This document shows, one piece after another, positions 1 to 8,800 of a stretch of DNA of 39,269 nucleotides. The notes below the pieces were generated by a model. It searched no databases and was not told where the DNA came from. It saw only the letters and a list, made by a program, of their open reading frames with translations. A program made the position numbers and the translations under genes. Within the stretch, counting starts at the first letter, position 1. Each line of letters begins with the position of its first letter. Source of the stretch: an uncultured Verrucomicrobiota bacterium (GTDB lineage: Bacteria > Verrucomicrobiota > Kiritimatiellia > CAJWTS01). The stretch covers positions 1 to 39,269 of the forward strand of contig CAJWTS010000037.1 in NCBI GenBank assembly GCA_913047795.1, in the 5' to 3' direction.

Positions 1-2
1 AG

Positions 3-3000
3 CCGCTAGAGATCGCATCGACCGTGGGTTACAAGGACATGGGCGGCTGGGGCGATTTCCCGGTCTCCGGCCCGATGATGGCGGACGTCCTGCGTTTCCG
101 CGACGACATCACGGTGGCCCCCATGATCTACGGCCTGCAGACGGGGCCCTACGGGGAATCGAACCTGCGGCATGCGTTCTTCACGCTGAGTCAGAACGTG
201 GATGGCATCTCGTTCATGCAGTTCGAAAGCGTGGCCTCGCGTGCCAAGCTCGGGGATAACTACGATACGTTGCGCGATATCACGAAGCGGTTGACCACTT
301 ATTACGGCGACCTGTTTCTGGCGGCCGACCGCGGGTACAAGAAGGTGGCGATCTACTATTCGCGCGACGCGGACCTGCTCTCGGGTCGCAAGCCGATCAA
401 GGTGCGCATGGCCTGTGAGGGGCTCTGGGCGGCCTGCATGCAGGCGGGCTATCCCGCGGACTTTCTCACGGACGACCAGATCCTGGCGGACAAAGCCCTC
501 GAGTACGAGGTGATCATTGCGCCGGGCTGGTTCTACGAGAAAGAGATGTCGGAAGATGTGCAAGCTGCGCTGACGCGTGTCATCCAGGCGGACAAGATCA
601 TTGCGGTCGAAAGGGACAGTCGCATCGAGATCAGCGGCGTGAAGCGCCTTGCGTCCAATTTCGACGAGGTGGATGACCGGCTCGGCGGCACGTTCCCGAA
701 GTACCTGGACTTCGACAACGAGCGTTGGTGGAACATGACGCGTAAGACGAGTCGAATGTTGAGCGAATTCCTGGCGCAGCACGTGGAGCCCGCGGCGGAA
801 CACGACATGCTGGTTGGGCCTGACTGGCTGCGATGCCGCGACGGCGAGTACCTGGTGGTGGCCAACCACGCCTTTGCCGGGTTCACGGGCAATCACAAGA
901 CGTTGTTCCAGGCGCCCAGTATGCCCACCTTGCGTTTCCCGCGCCGACCGCCGGCCTGTTATGACATGCTGGCCATGCGCCCGATCGAAGTTGCGGACGA
1001 CGGGACGAACATGTCGCTCAAGGCGGACATGCGCTTCGTGCCGGGACGCATTTACGCCTTCCTTCCGTCGGCTATCGAGGGTGTACAGGTGCGGGGTTCG
1101 TCACGTGCTGAAGGCGGCGCAGATTGGCATTACGCGGTGTCGGTCGTGGATGCGTCCGGCGAGGGGATTGATGCCGGCTTCCCGATCGAGCTGACGATTG
1201 CCAATGTGGCGGGGGATGAATTGCAGCACGTTTACCGGGCCGCGGACCCGGTGTACCACGGGGTCTATCGCGTGCCTGTGAACGGCGTCGCGGATGGCAT
1301 GACGCTGCGCGTGCGCGAGTTGATCAGCGGACGCGAGACCATGGTCCAGGTTGATGTGTCGGGCGGCGGCTTGCCCGGCGGCGGCCTGATTGACGAGGAT
1401 ATTTTCATTAGCGATTCGGATCGAATTCGTAGCTTCCTGATGGAGGCCCCGAGTCTCGTCGGTTTCGAATTCAAGCCCGTCGAGGTGTACAATGTGCGGC
1501 GTCTGGTCCGGCGTTTTCAAAAGGCCACGGACGTGCTGACAACCTATCTCCGGGATGAGGCTTTCACGGCGGAGACACGTGAGATGATCATGAGCTACAA
1601 CCGGCGCAAGAGCGTCTCCGGCGAACTCGCCGCGGCGATGCTGGATGAATTGAACAAGGTAGTGAACGGGGACTACTTGTTTACCGATGAGCGCTTTCCA
1701 CCGGGAAGTCTACGGATCGAAACCGGGCGCCTCGCCGGTCTGGCGAAAGGAAACGACGAGGTTCGCGACCTGAATCGTCTGTTGCTTGAGGAGACCTACG
1801 CCGACGCCATCACGCGCCGTGAGCCGTTGTTTGTCCTGGTGGAGGAAAGCTGGGCGCGGCCGGAGGCCGAGCGGCTGGGCCGCTGGTTGACGGAGCAAGG
1901 GGTGCGTACTCGAGTGACCCCGGCACAGCCCTGGATCCGCCAGCCGGGGCCGATGTTTGGATTTGAGGACAACGAACTGGTCGGGCTTGACGGCAGCCGC
2001 CTGTGGCGTGGCTCTCTGGTCCAGCCGGGCACCTTTCTGGATAGCCCCGTCATCATCGTCGGCGGGCGACGTGGTCTTATTTCGCGCCTGATCGACCGCG
2101 ACCTGCTGTCGGACCCGGTCTCCGAGAACTTCCCCGGCCGCGGACGCGCGGTGATGGGCTGGACGCCGGAGGCGTTCTCAATCGAATACAGCACCGTGCA
2201 CGTGCTGAGCATGGACCAGGAAGGCCTGCGCAAGGGAATCGACCTTTTGCTGAACATGGATGGCGTTGAGGACACGCTCTTCGCACGTGCCTCGTTCAAG
2301 CGATCCAAGCCGCGCACCGACGTACCCGCGGAGGTGCTGCCTGGCAAAGTCGCGGAACGCGCGACACCGATGAAGGATGATATGAGTTCGACGGATCGGA
2401 TCACGGTTATGGCTGTGCACCCGGCCGATGGCCGCGTCGCGGTCGGGACCTTCGGCTATGGGAAGAACCTGTTCTGCCTCTCCGCCACGGGCAAGATGCT
2501 CTGGAAGGTTTTTCTGCCCGAACACGAGGTCTACCACCTCGAATGGATCGACAACGGCAAGCGCCTTCTTGCCGCGACGGCACACGGATGGCGGGTCTTT
2601 ATTCTGGACGGCACCGACGGCCGCGTGATTCGTGCCTTCGCCTCGAGCGAGTGGCCCTACTTGAATGTTGGAGAGCGGGAATTTGCAACTCGAATTGAGT
2701 TGGTGACGAATCCGCCCATGCGCCAGATCCTGGCGCTCGGTTCAACCGGTATCATGTCGGTCGACTACGACGGCAAGAAGATGTGGTTCTATGACCGGCT
2801 GCACCGCATTGTCGATATACCGAAGGAAGCGCGCATGCAGGGCTTCGCCAGTTTCGGCAAGTATGCTGACCTGTTGCAGGCCCTTCCGAGCCCGAATGGA
2901 CAGAAGATCGCCTATAACGAGTTCCGCTATTTTGCGAGTACTTGGGGATTCGGCAAGTCAATCGTACCCCTCTGGCGTAACGAGCCCCAGATCCTTGACG

Positions 3001-5870
3001 CCCGTACAGGCAAGGTGTTGCTCTACAATAAGACCGACCCGGGATCGAGCGACAAGTGGACGCTGTCCTGGGAGCCGAATTCATCACATGCCTGGATCCA
3101 TGCCGGGAACTTTTCCGCGCCGCTGCGCAACGGCGCCCGCGGTCCGGGTGGGGTTTTCCTGGGCGAGGTCGGGAAACATAATCCCGTCCAACATCCACCG
3201 CTGGCGGGCGGGGGATACTTCCACAAGGATTTCCACTTTGTCGAGCGCTTCGCGTCGACAGGGGAGCAGGTGTGGGATTATGTCGATCGGACCGACTTCT
3301 GGATTGTTGATCTCGATCCTCTTTCGTCGGACCAGGGCCGGATGTTCCGTTCCGGGCGCAACGGCTGGGTGCTGGCGCTGGACATGAAGACCGGTAAGAA
3401 AATCTGGAATCATAAGCTGCCGTACCGGGCGATTCTGACGCCGCTGGCAGACAATGGCGTTGTCGCCGGCACGCGCAACGGGCTCGTTCGGCGTTTCGAC
3501 GCGTCAGGGAAGACGAAGTGGAACGTCGCGCTGCGGGAGCATAACGAACATCCCGAAGCGGACTATGGAGCCTATATCGCGCGGGAGCGGCGCGGGATGC
3601 CGGATGCGACTGCGGAGTTCTATCGCGTGAGCCGCGAGCAACCCGATGATTTCAAGGGCGTGCTGCGCATGGGCATCGAACAACTTGACAACGGGGCTTT
3701 CGAGAATGCGAATGCCTGGCAGGCGGCGACGGGTACGGTCACGGTGGCCGCACCGGCTAAGGCCGGCGGCAAGGCGCTGGTCCTCTCCGCGGGTGAGCGG
3801 GTCACCACGCTGGTCAACCGGCGCGTGATCCATCATGCGACCTACCTGCTCGAGTTTTGGTATCAGCCCGAGCATAAAACGAACGTGTTGACCGCCGGCG
3901 CGGTGCTGGACGGAAGGGTTGACGGGCCCACGTTCACGCTCTCGAATTTCCGTGGCGAGGCCGGGACATGGACCTTCGGACGAGTAGCGGTCAAGACGCA
4001 TGCCGATACGACATCGCTCTCGATCGGGTTCGAGGCCATGGGCGGACGGGTGCGGGTGGACCAGGTCAGCCTGCGTCCGGTGCGGTTTCCGTCGGCCAAC
4101 CTGGTGGCCAACGACGCGGTGCACCGCATCGTGCCCTCCCATCCGCGCGATTTCAGGAATATCTACAACCGCGTGCCGCATGTGATCAAGGAAGACCTGA
4201 TGTCGCAAAATCATGTCCGGGCGTTGATGCAGTCGACGCCGCTGGGCGCACTCGTGTTCGCGCAGGAGCACGCGTTCCTGCACAACGGGCGGCTGGACGA
4301 TATCGGACATATGTGGTCGTTCCGTCCCAACCCGATTGGGTTCACCGTGGTGCTGAACAGCGAGCGGTGGGTGTCACACGTGGTGCTTTATCTCAACAAC
4401 AGTTCGCCGGACAAGGTCTACCGCACGATGAGCATCGTCGCGAACGATTGCCTGGATCCGGAAGAAAAATACCCACGCACGGTCGGCTACGTACGCGGTA
4501 ACCTGCGTCGTTTCGTGGTGGTGCACTTTGAGGATCCGGTCTTGACCGACAACATCAAGATCCTGCCGGGGCATCAGCGTACGTGGCAGGACAACCTGAC
4601 CGAGGTGGAGATCTACGGCCCGGTCGGTGGACCCGGCTCGCTGGCAAAGCGCGGCTTCGCCCCCGACCCGCTCGCGACGGCGATGTTCATGGGGAATGCG
4701 AGCCATGTTCCGGCAACGCTGCCGGAGGATTTCGTGGGAACCTACAAGTCAAAGCGCGCACTCGGAATTCACCTGGCGCCCGCGATTCATTGCGGTGTAA
4801 CGGTGGTCAACGAGTTGATGGCGATGGGGCAGGCGGCAGCGCGATTGAATCGCCAGGGCGACTGGGGTGAGACCGCTTTGGTCCAGCCTTTCCCGGTGAC
4901 GGCGCAAAGGCAGCAGGCGCTTGCAGCGCAACAGGCGGCATCGCGCAAGCTCAAGCGGCGTCCTTTCCTGGGTTGGCACGCCGGTACGGTGACGCCAATC
5001 AGCACGCCCGCGCGATACTCGGGTCGCTTGATCGTGGGGTGCGCGGACTACAAGGTACACGCCGTGGCGGATAATGGGGTCCAGATGTGGGAGTTCGCAA
5101 CCGGCGGACGAGTCTACTCTTCTCCCACGCCGGACGGTGACGAGGTCTATTTCGGTTCGGATGACGGTCGTCTCTACAAGATTGACATCGATTCCGGCAT
5201 GTTAATCTGGGAAACGAAGACCGGGGGCCGCATCCGCAGTGCCCCGGCGGTAGATAAGACCCGGGTCTACGCGGTCTCGTGGGACGGGCATGTCTACGCG
5301 GTCGATAAGCGTCTCGGCAAGGTGGTGTGGAAGACGAAGATAGCCCCGGACTCGAGTGGCTCGCCCGCGCTCGCCAACGGCCGAATCTATGTTGGTGACG
5401 ATGCGGGCGCGGTACACGTCTTGAACGCGTCCAACGGCAAGAAGGTCGGCGGAGCCGACCTCGGCGAAGCGATTTCGGCCTGTCCGGTCGTTACGCCGGA
5501 TGGCACGGTCTTCGTTGGCGAGCGCGGCAAGGGCTTGCTGCTCAAACCGGATCTCGCCGTGGGTTGGACAAAGGATCTACTGGCCTCGGCGCGCAAAGAA
5601 GGCGAAGCCCCGTTACGCCTGACCGGTCAACCGTCAGCCACGAAGACCCAGGTGCTCGTGCCCTCCAACAAGGGATTGCTCGTGGTGAAGCGTGCCGACG
5701 GCACGCTGGATACACGGTTCGTGCCCCCGCGCAAGGGCAACGTGGTCATCGCGGCGGTGGCGTACGGCGACCGGCTCTGCGTGATCGAAAACCGCACGGC
5801 GGTGCAGGGCGGCAAGGGCAACTGGATTGTGGCGAATTCGGGGGCGGGGGAAGTATGGGAGAAGCAATGA
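3..5870 (+). CDS. Giant PQQ-propeller protein with glycosidase-like N-part (5' partial)
   Basis: The reading frame is open from the window edge, so the true start lies upstream; the first in-window start-like codon is GTG at 24, and residues are counted from there. Residues ~1-230 resemble the end of a glycoside hydrolase barrel followed by a beta-galactosidase trimerisation-like Rossmann segment (inference from pattern). Residues ~790-1160 hold PQQ/WD-like blades with repeated patterns such as GKMLWK, GKVLLY and GKKIWN. Residues ~1215-1355 look like a carbohydrate-binding jelly roll, and ~1425-1535 like an F5/8-type discoidin domain. Residues ~1665-1930 form a second clear PQQ propeller (GVQMWEF, GMLIWET, GKVVWKT). 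The role is probably extracellular or periplasmic binding or turnover of polysaccharide. No catalytic residue can be assigned. The stop overlaps the next start (ATGA), implying translational coupling. The architecture call is fairly sure, the function is not. Confidence 0.85.
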   Translation, partial: PLEIASTVGYKDMGGWGDFPVSGPMMADVLRFRDDITVAPMIYGLQTGPYGESNLRHAFFTLSQNVDGISFMQFESVASRAKLGDNYDTLRDITKRLTTYYGDLFLAADRGYKKVAIYYSRDADLLSGRKPIKVRMACEGLWAACMQAGYPADFLTDDQILADKALEYEVIIAPGWFYEKEMSEDVQAALTRVIQADKIIAVERDSRIEISGVKRLASNFDEVDDRLGGTFPKYLDFDNERWWNMTRKTSRMLSEFLAQHVEPAAEHDMLVGPDWLRCRDGEYLVVANHAFAGFTGNHKTLFQAPSMPTLRFPRRPPACYDMLAMRPIEVADDGTNMSLKADMRFVPGRIYAFLPSAIEGVQVRGSSRAEGGADWHYAVSVVDASGEGIDAGFPIELTIANVAGDELQHVYRAADPVYHGVYRVPVNGVADGMTLRVRELISGRETMVQVDVSGGGLPGGGLIDEDIFISDSDRIRSFLMEAPSLVGFEFKPVEVYNVRRLVRRFQKATDVLTTYLRDEAFTAETREMIMSYNRRKSVSGELAAAMLDELNKVVNGDYLFTDERFPPGSLRIETGRLAGLAKGNDEVRDLNRLLLEETYADAITRREPLFVLVEESWARPEAERLGRWLTEQGVRTRVTPAQPWIRQPGPMFGFEDNELVGLDGSRLWRGSLVQPGTFLDSPVIIVGGRRGLISRLIDRDLLSDPVSENFPGRGRAVMGWTPEAFSIEYSTVHVLSMDQEGLRKGIDLLLNMDGVEDTLFARASFKRSKPRTDVPAEVLPGKVAERATPMKDDMSSTDRITVMAVHPADGRVAVGTFGYGKNLFCLSATGKMLWKVFLPEHEVYHLEWIDNGKRLLAATAHGWRVFILDGTDGRVIRAFASSEWPYLNVGEREFATRIELVTNPPMRQILALGSTGIMSVDYDGKKMWFYDRLHRIVDIPKEARMQGFASFGKYADLLQALPSPNGQKIAYNEFRYFASTWGFGKSIVPLWRNEPQILDARTGKVLLYNKTDPGSSDKWTLSWEPNSSHAWIHAGNFSAPLRNGARGPGGVFLGEVGKHNPVQHPPLAGGGYFHKDFHFVERFASTGEQVWDYVDRTDFWIVDLDPLSSDQGRMFRSGRNGWVLALDMKTGKKIWNHKLPYRAILTPLADNGVVAGTRNGLVRRFDASGKTKWNVALREHNEHPEADYGAYIARERRGMPDATAEFYRVSREQPDDFKGVLRMGIEQLDNGAFENANAWQAATGTVTVAAPAKAGGKALVLSAGERVTTLVNRRVIHHATYLLEFWYQPEHKTNVLTAGAVLDGRVDGPTFTLSNFRGEAGTWTFGRVAVKTHADTTSLSIGFEAMGGRVRVDQVSLRPVRFPSANLVANDAVHRIVPSHPRDFRNIYNRVPHVIKEDLMSQNHVRALMQSTPLGALVFAQEHAFLHNGRLDDIGHMWSFRPNPIGFTVVLNSERWVSHVVLYLNNSSPDKVYRTMSIVANDCLDPEEKYPRTVGYVRGNLRRFVVVHFEDPVLTDNIKILPGHQRTWQDNLTEVEIYGPVGGPGSLAKRGFAPDPLATAMFMGNASHVPATLPEDFVGTYKSKRALGIHLAPAIHCGVTVVNELMAMGQAAARLNRQGDWGETALVQPFPVTAQRQQALAAQQAASRKLKRRPFLGWHAGTVTPISTPARYSGRLIVGCADYKVHAVADNGVQMWEFATGGRVYSSPTPDGDEVYFGSDDGRLYKIDIDSGMLIWETKTGGRIRSAPAVDKTRVYAVSWDGHVYAVDKRLGKVVWKTKIAPDSSGSPALANGRIYVGDDAGAVHVLNASNGKKVGGADLGEAISACPVVTPDGTVFVGERGKGLLLKPDLAVGWTKDLLASARKEGEAPLRLTGQPSATKTQVLVPSNKGLLVVKRADGTLDTRFVPPRKGNVVIAAVAYGDRLCVIENRTAVQGGKGNWIVANSGAGEVWEKQ

Positions 5871-8800
5871 AATTGCGGATTGCGGATTGCGGATTGCAGA
5901 TCAGGTCGATCGCTCTTCAGTCGCTGCCAGCGGTCGCCATGGTCTCTTTTTTGGCTTTGGTCCCTTCGGTCGCGCTCTCTCAGGTGCGTCAACCCGAACA
6001 GAAAGCAGCGCGAGGTCATCGCCTGATGGCTAACTTCTCGTCGGCGGTTGGGGGCTTGCCGGGGTTGGCCAGCGTGGTGGATGCCGACGTCAAGCAGGAG
6101 GGCTTGGCTTCGCTGCGGCTTGAGTACTCGCTCGGCGAGAAGCAGAATAGCCTGGCGCATACGCTGAAGGCTACGTTGGTTGCCTCGAAGGGGCCGGGCA
6201 CAATATCGGTTTGGGTTCGCGGCGACGGCACGGCCAACAGCCTGCATATCGACTTTTCGAGTTCTGATGCGAAAAAACGCAACCTCGGACGCATGACGAT
6301 CCCGCTGTCGGGTAAAGACTGGAAGTCCTTCAGTCATTCGGTCGACGGTATCGCGTCCAGGACAAAGGTCTGGGCCTCGCGCTTTACGCTTCAGATCGGC
6401 GGTAAAGCCGGTGAGCAGGTGCGCGCGGGCAGGGTTTGGCTGGACGACATGCTGTTGACGCGCCCGGGTGTCGCGGTGCCGCCCGTGGTGGACCTGCATT
6501 TGGCCGGCGGGTCGCCGCGCGATTACACGGAGGACATTTACTTCACCTTGGACCTGCGTAACTTTGCGATCGAATCCTTTCGCACCGATACGAAGCTCCA
6601 GATGCACGACCAGCGCGGTAATCTTGTTTCCGAACGGCGTTACGATCTGACGGTCGCGCCGAGCGAGGTTCGCGAGCTGAAACTCGAGATGAAGCCGGAC
6701 AACCTTCCGGAGTTTCTGCCTCCTTTCAGGCTGACGGGCGAACTCTTCTCCCCGGATAACCCGGATGTATCAGCGACGATCGACCAGAAACTGGTGATGG
6801 GCAACAGCTACCTGCTCTTCGAGGACTTCGGAGACGTGTTCGGCCGTTGGTTCCTGAGCGGCACGCGGTTTAACCCCGGGGATGGCGCGATGTTCGGCGA
6901 ACAGCAACACGCCCAGGCAGGGTTGCAGATCGCCGCGTCGATTCGCCGTGTGGAGATCAAGCCGGGCGAAGGGCTGAAATCGCTTGATGGCACCCCGGAC
7001 CGTCCCGGGCCGGGCCGTTATGCGTTGGAAACCACGTTCTCCGGAAGCACGATGGTTTTCAATGGCCGGCATCGCTATCTTCCTGGCGATGCGTATCGTA
7101 TGGGGATATGGATCAAGGGAGACGGTAGCGGCGCAAAGCTGACCGCGGCGGTGCTGGACTTTACGCAGGCGGGATCGACGTTCTATACGTGGAACCGCAG
7201 CCAGAACTACAGGATCCCGCTCTGCACGCTGGATTTCAAGGGATGGCGCTACATTGAGACGGACCTGCCCGGCAACGGTCTGGGCAAACGTTCGATTCGC
7301 GGATCCTCGAAGGGAATTGATTATCCTCTGGACCTCTCGGCCTTCATGATCGAGGCTCCGAGGCCGGCAAAAGACCAGCCGGCCTTTACGAAGGGAACGG
7401 TGCAGTTCGGCGCGGTCTACATCGTGACACAGCAGGCTCGCGAGGAGACGTTGGCGATAGATCTGGCCTACGATAACCCGGAACAGACATTCGCGGCCGC
7501 GCATGGTCTGACCGTGACTCTGCAGAACGGCTGGCGTGTCGGCGAACGCGAGGTCGATGCGGACTGGGTCGTTCTGGATCGCAAAGAGGAGATTGTGGCG
7601 CGCGGAAGGCAGGCGATGAAGTTGGCCGCGCAGTCCCGCCGGAGTTTCCGGATCGAGTTGAAGGCGCACGCGCAGAAGATGCAATCGCGCCCGGGGCCGT
7701 ACCGCGTGCAGGTCCTGGCCGCGGATCGGCGAGACGTGGGATCGGCCATGGCTGACTTGATCATCACGCGTCCGGACAGTCGCGTCACGCTCGCCGACTT
7801 TGAATCGGACCGTGGTTACTTTGGACTGAAGGCGCACGGAATTAACCCGCAGCCACCGGAGGGCGACTACATCACGCGCACGACCACCGCGCAGAAGCAC
7901 GGCGGCCAGCGATCGCTCGAGCTGCCGTGGACCAAGGGTGAGCGGCGGGCCGTGGCGGTGGATCCCGCGGTACCCGGTATCCCGACCGAGGTTGCCTTGT
8001 GGCTGCACGGCGACGGTTCCGGCGTTTATTTTTATCCACTGGTGGGCGACAAGTTCGGCGTTATCAGCAGCACCGAGTTGAACCAGTGGGACCTTTTCCT
8101 GCCGCGCTCGACATCGGGCCCGCTGCAGAACGCGGTCAAGGTGGACTGGACCGGCTGGCGCGAGGTCACATTCCGGCTCCCGGCGGTACCACCCGACTGG
8201 AACAACGACAAGCAGGTCCATGCCTTCTCCGCGTCGTATCCGTTGGGACTGCACATGACCGTGGACACGCGCGATGCGAAGACGGGTTCCGGGAAGCTGT
8301 ATGTCGATGATATCCGCGTTCGCACGCATCTGCCGGTCGAAGCGCGGCTGGACATGCAAGTGGTCTGGAGCGGGGAATCCAACCTGCGCACGCCGGGCGG
8401 TGCCGTCAAGGTTGCGGTGGCGAACTGGTCGAACGGCGGAGCCGCGCGCAAGGCAAAACTTTCCGGCGGCTTGTACAACTGGCGCGGCGATCGCGTGGCG
8501 GGTATCGACAAGGACCTGTCATTGGAGCCAGGCAAGCAGCAGTCGATTGACGTGGCGCAGAAGGTGGCACAGGGCGCCTATCGGCTGAAGGTCCAGTTGA
8601 AAGAGGGTAACGCGGTGCGCCGGACGGTGGGTGAAGACCTGCTGGTGTTGCAGCCGCAGCAGGTGCTGGGTAATGACTGGCAGGCGGCATTGAAGGACGA
8701 GGCACGCTTGCGCGGGCCATTGGTGGATCGCTATGAGTACATCAATCATGACTGGGACTGGGCCGAATTTCAGCCGGGCAACCTGCAGCCGGATACGGTG

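Noticed and set aside
3504..4310. A 268-codon minus-strand frame opposite the propeller gene
   Set aside because: It is an antisense shadow in GC-rich DNA, Arg/His-rich, with no start signal and no recognisable domain.
6770..8359. A 529-codon open frame on the minus strand opposite the second giant gene
   Set aside because: It lies wholly antisense to a gene with clear domains, is rich in Arg and His as expected from GC-rich antisense frames, and shows no family motif.
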